A DNA stretch of 64,000 bases from Bradyrhizobium iriomotense (GTDB lineage: Bacteria > Pseudomonadota > Alphaproteobacteria > Rhizobiales > Xanthobacteraceae), in the NCBI RefSeq assembly GCF_018129405.1, contig NZ_JAFCLP010000002.1:837781-901780 (forward strand), given 5' to 3'. The position numbers and the translations under genes were made by a program. Below are positions 26,342 through 35,271 of the stretch, one piece after another. The notes beneath the pieces were generated by a model. The model was not told where the DNA came from, did not search any database, and saw only the letters and a program-made list of their open reading frames with translations. Numbering within the stretch: position 1 is the stretch's first letter; each line of letters begins with the position of its first letter.

Positions 26342-29300
26342 ATGCCTGATTCTTCTTCGTTCGAGTCCGCCGCGCTCGCGATGCACGGCAACGGCTACTC
26401 GCTGTTGCCGATCGGCGCTGGCACGAAATCTCCGGGCATCTATCGCGGCTTCGTCACCGATGTAGGCGATGGGCCGTGGTTCGGTTTGCCCGGCTGGCAG
26501 AGCTTCTGTACCGAGCGCGCATCCGCCGCCAAGTCCGCTGCTTGGGGAAGGATGGCCGACTGCTACGGCGGGGGCATTGGCCTCGCTTGTGGCTTTGATG
26601 GCTTGGTCGCTGTCGATATTGACGACGACGCTTTGGTTGATCCTATCCTCGCGGTGCTGCCGCCGGTCATGGTGGCCAAGCGAGGTCGGAAAGGTCGGAC
26701 GGCGCTATTTCGTGCCGTCGAGTCGTTGCCGTCTAAGAACTACCGCACCGCCGATAAGCGGGGGCTGCTCGATTTTCTGAGCGTCGGCAAACAGACGGTT
26801 TTACCGCCGACGATTCATCCCGACACCGGCCGCCCGTATGAATGGACGACTGAGCGGACGCTGCTCGATACCCAGCTAGAAGAGCTTCCGGCGTTCACTG
26901 GCGCCCATCTCGACACGATGGAGGCAATCCTCCGTGCGCATGGGTGGGACGAACCCGCCCATCGCCAGCCGCGTGGCGAGGCTGTAGAGCGGCCTGCGCA
27001 GGGCGCGACGGCTGACGACATGCTGTGGCATGACGATCTGAATACGGTGGCGCTCTCGAACTTGGCCGCCTGGGCTCCTGCGCTTTTGCCGGGGGGCCGC
27101 TGGCGCGGGCCGACGTACCGGGTGGTCGCACCATGGCGCGCGTCCGGCTCGGGCCGCGAGATGTCGAAGCGCAATCCGAACCTGTCGTTTCATCCGATCG
27201 GCATTCAGGACTTCGGCACCATGGAGACCTTCACGCCGATCAGGGTAGTCGCCAAGGCGCGCGAGATCAGTTACGGCGAGGCGCGCGACTGGCTCCGCGA
27301 CAAGCTCGGCCTCCCTGACGCGCCGCTAATTCATCTGCGCAATGGCGCGTCGGCATCGGCGGTGGTGCCGAGCTATCCAGACCAGCGTGTCCCCCTTGAC
27401 GAGGCAACCGCGCGTCTTCAGACGCTAACCGGCCCCGAGCTTGCGAACGCCATTTTGAACGGCATCGCGGTTCGGAATCAGGCGGCACTCAAGCCGCCGC
27501 TGATCCTGCCGGTGCATCCGGTCACGGCGGTGCGGTCGGAAGCCGGTATCGGTAAAACCCACGCCGCGCGGGAGGGTGCCGCGAAGCAAGCTCGGCTCGG
27601 CCGCCGCATCGCCTATGTCGTGCCCCGCCACGACCTTGCGGAACAGATCGCGGCGGACTTCGCATCGGATGGTGTCAAGGCCGAAGTCTATCGCGGTTAT
27701 GAACGCCCCGACCCGCTCGCGCCCGAGCATCTCATGTGCCGTAACATCCCGGCCTATAAAGCCGCGCGTGACCTTGGCGTCAGCATCCGGGATTCCGTGT
27801 GCGAGCGCCGGATCGATAACGAGATTATCCGGTGCCCGCTTGCGAAGGCGTGCGGCATGGAACGCCAGCGCGAGGCGCGTCCGTCCGTATGGGTCACCCC
27901 GGCAGCGTTGCTGTACACGAAGCGACCGGACTTCATTTTCCCGCCCGACGCGATCGTGATCGACGAATCGTTCATTGACGGCGCAATCGGCGATCCGGTG
28001 AAGGTCGATGTAGCAGCGCTGCTCGGATCAAAGATCGAAGGCTGTAGCGACGAAGACCACGACGCGGTCGAGCGATTCCGCCACCGCCTTGCCGCCGCGA
28101 TCAAGGCGAACGGCGACGGCCCGTTGGCCCGCGCCGCGCTAATCGACCACGGGATTGACGCCGAAGTCGCCAACGCGGTCGGTTGGCTAGAGCAACGTCG
28201 CGTCACTTCCACGATCTTGCGCCCCGACATGCGGGAAAGCGAACTCAGGACCGCCGCCTATCGCCATGCTGCCCGTAACAAGCTTGCGCGGGACGCCGGG
28301 ACGCTTTGGCGGGAGATCGCGATCTTTCTTGAGGAATGGAAGATCGAGTCCACCATTGGCGACCGATCGCAATCGGGGCGCATTACGGTCGAGGGCGGCA
28401 AGGTGTCTGTGACGCCGCTGCGAACGGTGCATCCGTCATGGCGTGATGCGCCGACGCTGGTTCTCGACGCCACCGCGCCGCCGGCTTCGCTGATCGCAAT
28501 TGCGCTTGGTGAAATCCAAGCCCCCGGCCTTCCGCCGGTGGTGACCGAACAGCCGGTTGTTGCCGCCAAGTGGCCGGCTCACGTTCGGGTGCGGCAGATC
28601 ATCGGCGCCCCCGTCAGCATGTCTAAGCTAGGCTTATGGGAGGCGCCGAAGCCGCGTAACGTGCTGGACGTTGTCCGGTTCGTTCGGCTCCGGGCTGCCT
28701 TGGCCGCGCCCTCCCAGATCGGGGTCGTCACCTACAAGGGCGTGCTTGACCAGGTCGCCGGGCAGCTTCCGGCCAACGTAATCGCTCGGCACTTTGGGGC
28801 GCTGGCTGGCATGAACGATATGCAAGACGTTGCCGGGCTGATCGTGATCGGGCGTCCTGCCCCCAGGCGGTCCGCCGTTGAAGCCTTGGCATCGGTCTTC
28901 GCTGGGCGTCCGGTATCCGGTGACGAAGGTCATTTCTTCGATAAGCATCCGGGCGGTATCCAGCTTGCTGATGGCTCCGTTGTCGCAACTACGATTGATC
29001 GCCACCCCGAGCCGATTGCGGAGGCGCTGCGCTGGCGGATCACCACGGGCGAACTACTTCAGGCGGTTGGTCGATTGCGGCCCCACCGGCGCTCGGAACC
29101 TTGCTGGCTCGACATTGTGTGCGACGTGCCGCTGCCGGTCACGGTTCATGAAGTGATGCGGTGGGATGGGGTGGCCCCGGGGGGGACCGCCGACATGGCG
29201 GCTGAAGGCGTGGTTCTGACGAACAGCCGCGACGCCGGGTTGGCGTTCGGTACGACGGACTGGGGTGCGCGAGGAGTCGGTGGTTTCTCTATAGAGTCTC

Positions 29301-29608
29301 TTATTAGAGATTCCACCGACTCCTCGCGCGTCCGAAAGTTCACTTACCAGAAGGTCGGTTCCGGCCAGAAACGGTACACCGGCTGGTATCTTCCCGGCCT
29401 CCTGCCGGGCGGCGTCCCCGCCCTCCGGGTGTGGCTGGAAGACCGGCTGGGGCCGCTGGCCAGACTCGAGGTTGAGCGAATGCCGTCGCGCGCCACCTTC
29501 GCCAAGATCGGTCGGGAGACGGAAAATCGCTTGAAGTCGGCAGCTGCATTTTCGCCCGCATTGGAAGCAATCGCAGCGTTCTTTGACGAACTCCAACAGA
29601 ACCCGTAG
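26342..29608 (+). CDS. bifunctional primase-polymerase/helicase
   Basis: A 1,088-residue protein. The N-terminal region (about 1-180) looks like an archaeo-eukaryotic primase-polymerase domain: GIGLACG and the metal-binding AVDIDDD (Asp92, Asp94). The middle has a P-loop (AGIGKTHAA, about residue 400) and a Walker B-like IVIDES at about 538, so helicase or ATPase. This combination replicates P4-type satellites and integrative elements. The region around residues 976-996 is encoded by a large inverted repeat (29267-29329). Close to the preceding small gene. Confidence 0.85.
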   Translation: MPDSSSFESAALAMHGNGYSLLPIGAGTKSPGIYRGFVTDVGDGPWFGLPGWQSFCTERASAAKSAAWGRMADCYGGGIGLACGFDGLVAVDIDDDALVDPILAVLPPVMVAKRGRKGRTALFRAVESLPSKNYRTADKRGLLDFLSVGKQTVLPPTIHPDTGRPYEWTTERTLLDTQLEELPAFTGAHLDTMEAILRAHGWDEPAHRQPRGEAVERPAQGATADDMLWHDDLNTVALSNLAAWAPALLPGGRWRGPTYRVVAPWRASGSGREMSKRNPNLSFHPIGIQDFGTMETFTPIRVVAKAREISYGEARDWLRDKLGLPDAPLIHLRNGASASAVVPSYPDQRVPLDEATARLQTLTGPELANAILNGIAVRNQAALKPPLILPVHPVTAVRSEAGIGKTHAAREGAAKQARLGRRIAYVVPRHDLAEQIAADFASDGVKAEVYRGYERPDPLAPEHLMCRNIPAYKAARDLGVSIRDSVCERRIDNEIIRCPLAKACGMERQREARPSVWVTPAALLYTKRPDFIFPPDAIVIDESFIDGAIGDPVKVDVAALLGSKIEGCSDEDHDAVERFRHRLAAAIKANGDGPLARAALIDHGIDAEVANAVGWLEQRRVTSTILRPDMRESELRTAAYRHAARNKLARDAGTLWREIAIFLEEWKIESTIGDRSQSGRITVEGGKVSVTPLRTVHPSWRDAPTLVLDATAPPASLIAIALGEIQAPGLPPVVTEQPVVAAKWPAHVRVRQIIGAPVSMSKLGLWEAPKPRNVLDVVRFVRLRAALAAPSQIGVVTYKGVLDQVAGQLPANVIARHFGALAGMNDMQDVAGLIVIGRPAPRRSAVEALASVFAGRPVSGDEGHFFDKHPGGIQLADGSVVATTIDRHPEPIAEALRWRITTGELLQAVGRLRPHRRSEPCWLDIVCDVPLPVTVHEVMRWDGVAPGGTADMAAEGVVLTNSRDAGLAFGTTDWGARGVGGFSIESLIRDSTDSSRVRKFTYQKVGSGQKRYTGWYLPGLLPGGVPALRVWLEDRLGPLARLEVERMPSRATFAKIGRETENRLKSAAAFSPALEAIAAFFDELQQNP
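29267..29329. repeat. nested inverted repeat inside the primase gene
   Basis: A perfect 17-bp inverted repeat (29267-29283 against 29313-29329) encloses a 29-nt AT-rich centre that itself holds the 10-bp palindrome CTCTATAGAG and a TCTCT-TATT-AGAGA hairpin. Such structured AT-rich DNA inside a replication gene is a candidate origin or processing site; no function is proven. Confidence 0.8.
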
Positions 29609-29619
29609 GCTCTGCGATC

Positions 29620-29808
29620 ATGAACCTCCAAGAGCGAATTGCCCACATCGACCGCGCGCAGAAAGAGACCCGGAAGTTCGCGGCCGAGCAGCGCGCCCCG
29701 ATCGCAAAGGATGCTCAGCCGCTTTGGCCCTTCCCCATCGGCGGGATGGTCGCTGGCGCGGCGCTGTTCGGCGCAGGCATGGCATGCGCGAAGCTGCTCG
29801 GGACCTGA
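29620..29808 (+). CDS. small membrane protein, unknown
   Basis: A 62-residue protein 11 bp after the primase, with a charged N-terminal helix and one membrane segment (FPIGGMVAGAALFGAGMACAKLL). Unknown function. Confidence 0.55.
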   Translation: MNLQERIAHIDRAQKETRKFAAEQRAPIAKDAQPLWPFPIGGMVAGAALFGAGMACAKLLGT

Positions 29809-30002
29809 CCTCGACCGTACACACCTCCCAGCAGGCAAGTTACGGCACGCTGGGGTGATCCCGCTGACGTCCGCTTACCGGGACAGACCGGAAGTCTCCG
29901 GCCAATTTCCAACCGGCGACTTTTGACCCATAGGCGACGGTCGCCTTTATGAGCGTCACTTGGCGGACCCGAACGAAGAAGAGAACGTGTTCAAATGAAA
30001 GA

Positions 30003-30021
30003 GGCCGCCAATGAGGCGGCC
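30003..30021 (-). terminator. hairpin directly after the minus-strand gene
   Basis: GGCCGCC and GGCGGCC pair with a 5-nt loop immediately past the stop codon at 30022-30024, and the minus strand continues TCTTTCATTT. A plausible terminator. Confidence 0.7.
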
Positions 30022-30384
30022 TTACTTGTGGAACAAACGGCGCAGCACAACTGTGCTCTGCGCAAGCACCCCATAGCTGTGTTCAAGCGTCTCAAGTAGG
30101 TAGCGGGCAGTCCGGTCCTTGGTATCGAGTTTTGCGCTCCGGTAGTGCTCGGCTAGCTCCAGGTATTTTTCGGAGTCTGCATGAGACGACAATGCCCGCC
30201 CTTTTTCCCCATGCTCGTCCGCGGGAACGATTAATGGTGACTCCAAATCCCGAAGCCGTTCGAGTTGCGCTCTGAGACTCTCTGGTTGTTCCGGCTCAGG
30301 CTTCAGCGACGCGCGCAGTTCCTTGCCAATCACGTTAATAATTGCTCGGCTGTGTTTGTGGTCTATGTCGATGCGGCGGGGCAT
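30022..30384 (-). CDS. hypothetical protein
   Basis: A 120-residue protein, starting MPRRIDIDHKHSRAII after a GGAAGGAG site, which decides the start over a longer frame. Mostly helical and charged. The middle carries PEPEQPESLRAQLERLRDLE, likely a coiled coil. No family recognised. Confidence 0.6.
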   Translation of the reverse strand: MPRRIDIDHKHSRAIINVIGKELRASLKPEPEQPESLRAQLERLRDLESPLIVPADEHGEKGRALSSHADSEKYLELAEHYRSAKLDTKDRTARYLLETLEHSYGVLAQSTVVLRRLFHK

Positions 30385-30582
30385 AGCGAAGTCTCCTTCC
30401 GCACAGGGGAAAGCGCAGCTTTCCCGCTGGCTTTCCCACCAGCGACCATGGCTCCCCATTCAATGGAACTGGAGACCGCCACTTTTGGCTATCTTGCGCT
30501 AGCGCTGTTTTGATCAGCGGGTCCGGAGGACCTTTGGCTATCCGCGACATGCGCCGTTCTCTGTTGACGGCGAGCGACGGCC

Positions 30583-30879
30583 TCACGTTCTAAAGTCGCG
30601 GCGGAGACCTTCGTTCCCCGGTTTCTCTATCGCTCTGTCCAAGGTGTGGTATCTTGCGAGCCGCTCCTCGCGCTCCTCACCTAACTGGTCTAGCCGGTGC
30701 AGATACGCCAGCCCGGCCTTCTGCAGAGCAATAGGGTCTTGCTCGCCAGACTCGCAAAGATTGATGATGTACCGATCAAGCGCGGTACGCCGATCGTCGT
30801 CTTCCTCCACGCCTGTGTGGGCCATTAGATACGTGCTCCAAGCGGCAGCGCGCGCGAACTCTGCGGCACGAGAAGTCAT
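30583..30879 (-). CDS. hypothetical helical protein
   Basis: A 98-residue protein with an AAGGAG site before the ATG. Helical and acidic, with GVEEDDDRRTALDRYI and LGEEREERLARYH segments. No membrane segment; function unknown. Confidence 0.55.
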   Translation of the reverse strand: MTSRAAEFARAAAWSTYLMAHTGVEEDDDRRTALDRYIINLCESGEQDPIALQKAGLAYLHRLDQLGEEREERLARYHTLDRAIEKPGNEGLRRDFRT

Positions 30880-31042
30880 GGAATGACTCCTTGTTTCAGA
30901 GGGATCTCAGCCCCATTGGCTACGGAGAAACAAACGGAAGCGTTCTTTTTCGTTCCATGGAACTCTCGGTACTGTCGGTATTTAGTGTCCTAAGTTGGAA
31001 TCTGCTGGTGTCCGAGTTTGATGGAACGACAGGATGTGCCGA

Positions 31043-31219
31043 ATGGCCCCAGACTATCGAACAGTCCCGGATTATCGACACCTGCAGCTAATATGCGAAC
31101 GACAGGCCGTCGTTACGAGCACGGAGGAAGCCCGCAGGGCGCTGGAGGAGATGGCCGAGGAATATCGCAAGATGGCTGAGTTACTAGAGCACAAACTACA
31201 GGAACAACAACGCCACTAG
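31043..31219 (+). CDS. small coiled-coil protein
   Basis: A 58-residue protein beginning MAPDYRTVPDYR, with a helical C-terminal half rich in Glu (ARRALEEMAEEYRKMAELLEHKL). An AGGA site precedes this ATG by 8 nt; a codon three residues earlier is an alternative. Resembles small rhizobial hypothetical proteins. Confidence 0.55.
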   Translation: MAPDYRTVPDYRHLQLICERQAVVTSTEEARRALEEMAEEYRKMAELLEHKLQEQQRH

Positions 31220-31263
31220 GCTGCCTCACAGCACCGGGGACGGTTTCGCTCGCAGTGGAGCGA

Positions 31264-31455
31264 ATGATGGACTCTTCGAGTCGCGATAAGTCGCCGCCTC
31301 AACAGGATCATGAAGACCGCCGCTGCCCTCGCTGCAACGCTCCATCCCCTTGGCTCGCCACATTACTAGATATCCATAAGGGGAAGACGGTGCGCATTTT
31401 CAAATGCGGCGAATGTGGCAATCTCACCTGGGACGATTTAGGCCGCCTCAGTTGA
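31264..31455 (+). CDS. small zinc-ribbon protein
   Basis: A 63-residue protein with two CxxC pairs (RRCPRCNAP and KCGECGNL) that would hold one zinc ion. A hairpin (31441-31460) overlaps its stop codon. Such short zinc ribbons are common rhizobial hypotheticals; function unknown. GTG at 31255 is an alternative start. Confidence 0.65.
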   Translation: MMDSSSRDKSPPQQDHEDRRCPRCNAPSPWLATLLDIHKGKTVRIFKCGECGNLTWDDLGRLS

Positions 31456-31460
31456 CGGCC
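31441..31460 (+). terminator. hairpin overlapping the zinc-ribbon gene end
   Basis: GGCCG and CGGCC pair around the stop codon, followed by TCTTTCGTTT. A likely terminator for the zinc-ribbon gene. Confidence 0.6.
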
Positions 31461-31748
31461 TCTTTCGTTTGAAACATCACCTGTTGGCCCCCTGCTGATC
31501 TTGGCGCTCGTTCCTGCGATGTCGGCTTATTGGGACGTAGCGGACTGGATCTGCTCAAGTCGAGCTCTTCGCATTTTGACCCTAAACGGAAATCGGGCGT
31601 CGCCTGATCGGATTTCCAAAATCCCGCTCAATGTGGTTTGCGACAAGGTGCGTGGCTTGCTCCCTAAATCTCGCGGGCCGTTCGCCACACGGCGTCAAGC
31701 TGAAGAACCCGGTGTCGCCTTCGAAGGATGTGCAGAGGACTCAGTCGT

Positions 31749-31958
31749 TCAGAGATGAGCACGCGGCAATAGCCATCCCATGATCTTCTGATACGGATCG
31801 CGACGACTGCGGACGAATGCGTTCTCGTTCTGCTGAGCGGCGGTCCTGGCGAATTGAGAAATCCCCTCCATAGACTGCCGTTTATCCTTCGGAAGCTTCG
31901 CCCATTGGCGAATGATCTTCCGGCGGGCTTCGCGTTGCTTTTCCCTTACGTCAGGCAT
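31749..31958 (-). CDS. small basic protein, unknown
   Basis: A 69-residue basic protein with an AAGGAG site before the ATG. The sequence is helical and Arg/Lys/Gln-rich (KQREARRKIIRQWAKLPKDKR). Function unknown. It converges on nothing recognisable; the 293 bp to its right-hand neighbour on the other side hold no supported gene. Confidence 0.5.
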   Translation of the reverse strand: MPDVREKQREARRKIIRQWAKLPKDKRQSMEGISQFARTAAQQNENAFVRSRRDPYQKIMGWLLPRAHL

Positions 31959-32159
31959 CGGGACGCTCCTTGAAGAGGATTATTCCGGTCGACCTAGTAT
32001 TGTTTGGGCTCACTAGAACTTCAACGTCCAATCAAGAACTCTTAGCCCGCGCGTTTTCATGTAAACATTTCGGAATTGGCTGGCGTATAATGGCCATCAC
32101 AGTGGTCCCGGGACCGGGCGGGACTGCTGTGCTTTCGAGCCCCCAAGGGGGAGCGAGCG

Positions 32160-32378
32160 ATGGAGAAGCAGACAATCAGAGCGCTGCGTCACGCACAGTT
32201 ATACGGACACCTTATCAACCGAACTGGCAGGCTTTACTACCCCGGCGGCAGCCACCCTGTTTGTAGCGAGCAGACTGCGCATGAGATGGTCAGAGCTGGG
32301 TTGCTGGTCCGCCGAGGTGGCAGATACGAGATTACCCCCGTGGGACTGCAAGTCCTGGAACTGGAACTCACACGGTAG
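32160..32378 (+). CDS. small winged-helix-like protein
   Basis: A 72-residue protein with a GGGGGAG site. The C-terminal AHEMVRAGLLVRRGGRYEITPVGLQVL stretch looks like the wing-and-helix end of a winged-helix domain, so DNA binding is possible. Family not recognised. Confidence 0.55.
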   Translation: MEKQTIRALRHAQLYGHLINRTGRLYYPGGSHPVCSEQTAHEMVRAGLLVRRGGRYEITPVGLQVLELELTR

Positions 32379-32631
32379 CTTGCTTGGTTGCAGCCCAATT
32401 GAGCTGATGATCGGTCTCGCTAACGAGGCATAGCGGAAATCGACAGGCCGCCGTCTATCGCAGAGGGTGACGCTCGTGACCCCGAAACCGACGTGGACCG
32501 TTGGCCGGGGGCAGATCCCTGACAAAGGAACGCTGCTGGTCTAAGCGCGTTGGAGGAGCGAGGCAAACCCCCTCCGCGGGGTAGCTCCACCGCCGCCGGG
32601 TCCTTGCCCTCTTCCTCGGGCGTTTTCGAGA

Positions 32632-32889
32632 ATGGAAACAACACTTGTCCGATGCGAGTGCGGCGCTGAATATAAGCGCATCGAACCGACGTGCTTAATG
32701 CCGCATAGCGGCCACGTATCCTGTGAAGTCTGCGGGGCTGCATTGGAGTCTTGGGCGGAAAGCACCCACGTTGCCACGTTCGAACTGGTCAAGCGTCCAG
32801 ACGGAAAGCCTGCAATGACTAGCCACCCGAAACGCCCCCCGCGACCTCAACCAGCTCGCAAAGCGAGGGAAGCGGGGTGGAAAGGCTAG
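32632..32889 (+). CDS. small Cys-rich protein
   Basis: An 85-residue protein with four spaced Cys-containing motifs (VRCECGAEY, TCLMPHSGH, SCEVCGAAL), consistent with a zinc-binding fold, and a Pro/Arg-rich tail (PKRPPRPQPARKAR). No clear ribosome site, so the start is tentative. Confidence 0.5.
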   Translation: METTLVRCECGAEYKRIEPTCLMPHSGHVSCEVCGAALESWAESTHVATFELVKRPDGKPAMTSHPKRPPRPQPARKAREAGWKG

Positions 32890-33166
32890 GGCCGCCAATC
32901 TCTCGTCGCGAAATGACGCGCCACCAAGTGATGCGATCAACCGAGTCCGCGGGTCCGCTCGCGTAAGGCCGCGCCGGTCCACTGTCAGGGGTAGAGCGGA
33001 CGTGTGTCTCGTGATCCTCGACCGCCGCTCGTGACCCGGAACGGACCTACGAACGTAATGGCGTAAAAATTCGTTCCGAGTAGGGAACTGAAGCCCACCC
33101 GGCTGCATATTAGGATCGGAACTGCTGAACCCTACGGATTAGGACCCGTAAGCACGAGGTTGTGTC

Positions 33167-33364
33167 ATGCAGCGTCGCCGTTTCAAACAAACTCTTACCC
33201 TTGAAACCCGCCTTGCCGAAAAAGCGAAGCGCCTGCGCGAAAAAGCCAAGCTGCTTCCGCCCGGCGCTCTACGCGAAGAACTTATCCGCAAAGCCCGACA
33301 CGCCGAAACTGCGTCTCACATGAATGAGTGGCTGACATCGCCGGGTTTGAAACAGCCCGGGTAG
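33167..33364 (+). CDS. small conserved rhizobial protein
   Basis: A 65-residue basic helical protein of a type I know as widespread in Bradyrhizobium (RRRFKQTLTLETRLAEKA, LPPGALREELIRKARHAET, MNEWL). A GAGG site precedes the ATG. Function unknown; its presence inside the island suggests cargo picked up from a related chromosome. Confidence 0.65.
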   Translation: MQRRRFKQTLTLETRLAEKAKRLREKAKLLPPGALREELIRKARHAETASHMNEWLTSPGLKQPG

Positions 33365-33414
33365 CACCACCCACGACGCGCGACAGCTCCACGCTGGCCG
33401 CCCATGAGGCGCAA

Positions 33415-33768
33415 ATGAGGTTCATCCCTGATGAAACTTACGTCGCGGCGCTTGTGCGATATCGCTCAATGATGCGCCGACGTGAGGCTGGCGACTTGAC
33501 AACCAAAGAGTTGCTGGCGCGCTCCATACGTGCGGTGTCCAAGTCGCGCGAATTGTTGGCGACGCCTGCCCCTAAGGTTTGGCCCGGACGACAAGGTTTC
33601 AATATATCGGCAGCAAAAAACCGACTGATTAACGTGTGTGGTGGCGGACCAAGTTGTGACCGCTCATCATTGATGAATGCTCGATCCCTTGCTTGCACGG
33701 GCCCAATTGGCCATCTTAGAAAATCGCACCTTGCGGCGCGAGGGCAACTCGCTGAGGGATCAGCTTGA
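33415..33768 (+). CDS. doubtful hypothetical protein
   Basis: A frame of 117 codons from the ATG at 33415 (MRFIPDETYVAALVRYRSMM). It overlaps the next gene by about 90 bp in another frame and has low-quality C-terminal sequence, so I keep it only as a doubtful entry. Confidence 0.25.
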   Translation: MRFIPDETYVAALVRYRSMMRRREAGDLTTKELLARSIRAVSKSRELLATPAPKVWPGRQGFNISAAKNRLINVCGGGPSCDRSSLMNARSLACTGPIGHLRKSHLAARGQLAEGSA

Positions 33769-33877
33769 CGACGCACGCGCCAAATTGCGCCTCAGCGTTC
33801 TCGAAAGCCAGATGCAGTGTGCGGAGTTCAAAGCCATACGCGAGGATCGCCATTGGCGCCGCCGAAGAGATGTCTAG
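33677..33877 (+). CDS. small coiled-coil protein
   Basis: A 66-residue charged helical protein (LARAQLAILENRTLRRE, SLRDQLDDARAKLRLSV) that resembles bradyrhizobial small coiled-coil proteins. The ribosome site is weak. Unknown function. Confidence 0.45.
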   Translation: MLDPLLARAQLAILENRTLRREGNSLRDQLDDARAKLRLSVLESQMQCAEFKAIREDRHWRRRRDV

Positions 33878-34215
33878 GTGTGGACGAAGCGAGCCGAGCC
33901 TGCGATGTCGCCTCTTGGCCCATCTGCGACTTCGAGCGACTGCCACCATTGCGCTGCTGTTGTGCGACAAGCGGACATCGGCAGATCGCTAGCCTTTTTG
34001 TGAACCACTTCGGGTCCTTCCGGGGCGCTCCCCCATGCGGGTGACGCGCGACCGCCCGATCCTGCTAGATATAAAATTTCAAAAGTAGGTTTTTGTTCTC
34101 GGGGAGGCGCGCGGCGGCGACATGGGGCAGCGCGCAAGGGCGACTGCAATGGGCTGTAGCGGGATCGCCCTTCACCTGATCTTGGGGCCTGTTCAATCGC
34201 CCTCAAGGATCACCA
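33878..34215. other. 338-bp region without a supported gene
   Basis: Contains AT-rich stretches (GATATAAAATTTCAAAAGTAGG around 34070), an 8-bp inverted repeat AAGGGCGA/TCGCCCTT (34136-34172) and, at 34148-34165, one of two AATGGGCTGT-GCGG-AT repeats. It probably holds the promoter of the HTH gene. Confidence 0.5.
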
Positions 34216-34731
34216 ATGCAGCCCCCGCTTTATCCGCAAGATTTCCGCACCGCGCTAATTCCGCCGCCTTCCCGAAAGCACCGTAGAAACCCGCGCACGG
34301 TGACAATGCCGGACCGCGTCGGCCCTCATGTGAAGCTTGTCTTCGCAGAGATGGCGCGGCAAAAACTGCGTTACCTTGACGTGGCCGAACGTAGTGGGGT
34401 GCAACATGCTACGTTGAAGGCCTGGAGAAAAAAGAACAAGGCCGGTCTTGAGAGTTTGGAGGCGGTGCTCGGAACGCTTGGGTTCGGCCTCGTCCCCGTC
34501 GCAGCGCTCGAAGCGCTACCCAACCCCGAACTTGCAGGCGAACTCACCGCGCTCGCCCTCAAGCTGCGCATGAATATCCCGCAGACCTGGGCCGCCCTGA
34601 TCGATATCGGAGTCGAGCAAAAACTGCTCCGCATGCGGGCGGACGAACGGGCCGCCATTCTGGCCGACCACGACGCGCGCATGGCGGGCCACGCCAATGA
34701 CAACAACCGGCGCGAAGAGCCCGCCGCTTGA
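34216..34731 (+). CDS. XRE-like HTH regulator
   Basis: A 171-residue protein with a helix-turn-helix at about 56-80 (RYLDVAERSGVQHATLKAWRKKNK) of the lambda-repressor type, a long helical C-terminal domain and an N-terminal extension. It heads the phage-like segment and likely regulates it. Start at 34216 has AAGGATC upstream; an internal ATG at residue 31 is possible. Confidence 0.7.
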   Translation: MQPPLYPQDFRTALIPPPSRKHRRNPRTVTMPDRVGPHVKLVFAEMARQKLRYLDVAERSGVQHATLKAWRKKNKAGLESLEAVLGTLGFGLVPVAALEALPNPELAGELTALALKLRMNIPQTWAALIDIGVEQKLLRMRADERAAILADHDARMAGHANDNNRREEPAA

Positions 34732-34817
34732 GGGATACCGTAATGGGCTGTTGCGGAATGAGCGGGTTGAGCATTGTGCGCATGTCACCGCCGCTCTGAC
34801 AAAGCAGAAACGACAAG

Positions 34818-34862
34818 AGCGGCGAGCGTTCTCTTAGCCAGTTTTCTCTTCCGCTCGCCGCT
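34818..34862 (+). terminator. inverted repeat before the small HTH gene
   Basis: AGCGGCGAGCG and CGCTCGCCGCT pair across 23 nt, followed by GCTTTCTT. It lies between the HTH gene and the next unit and could end transcription or act as an attenuator. Confidence 0.55.
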
Positions 34863-34880
34863 GCTTTCTTGAGGTCCAAA

Positions 34881-35069
34881 ATGTCCGAGGTCTTCCTCTC
34901 TCGTCGCCAGATCGCCGCACGCGGCGGCTTCTCGGCGAACACGCTCGCGAATTACGCGCGTCGCGGAATCGGTCCCGCGTTCATCCAGGTCGGTTCGGGC
35001 GTGTGCCGCTATAGCGTCACGGCGTTCGACGCGTGGCTTGCGCAGCACAAGATCGGGGGCTCGAAATGA
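34881..35069 (+). CDS. small HTH/excisionase-type protein
   Basis: A 62-residue protein with the arrangement SRRQIAARGGFSANTLANYARRG then a CRYSVTAFDAWLAQH wing, matching the HTH_17 excisionase type. Its TGA overlaps the ATG of the next gene, so the two are coupled. Confidence 0.72.
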   Translation: MSEVFLSRRQIAARGGFSANTLANYARRGIGPAFIQVGSGVCRYSVTAFDAWLAQHKIGGSK

Positions 35070-35266
35070 CCCGCCGCGAGCAACTGATGCGCGCCGTTCA
35101 AGACGCGACCGCGACCTACGCCGCCGCAAAAGAGCGTCATGCTTGCGCGCGCAAGATGGCCGCGCTCGGCATGGGCGCCGATGTCTTCGGCTCCTACAAT
35201 CTTGAGGCGCGAGCCTACTCGGAATGGCTCCGGGCGACCGACGCCTTCCAGAATTATCGAGGCTGA
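35066..35266 (+). CDS. hypothetical small protein
   Basis: A 66-residue helical protein coupled to the HTH gene by an ATGA overlap. Rich in Ala/Arg with one Cys (HACARKM). Unknown function. Confidence 0.5.
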   Translation: MTRREQLMRAVQDATATYAAAKERHACARKMAALGMGADVFGSYNLEARAYSEWLRATDAFQNYRG

Positions 35267-35271
35267 TAACG

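Noticed and set aside
31501-31758. An 85-codon frame in the gap between zinc-ribbon and basic protein genes
   Set aside because: No ribosome site and low-complexity composition; it overlaps the stop of the minus-strand gene at its end.
33874-34206. A 110-codon minus-strand frame in the 338-bp gap
   Set aside because: No ribosome site, atypical composition, and it covers the likely promoter region of the HTH gene.
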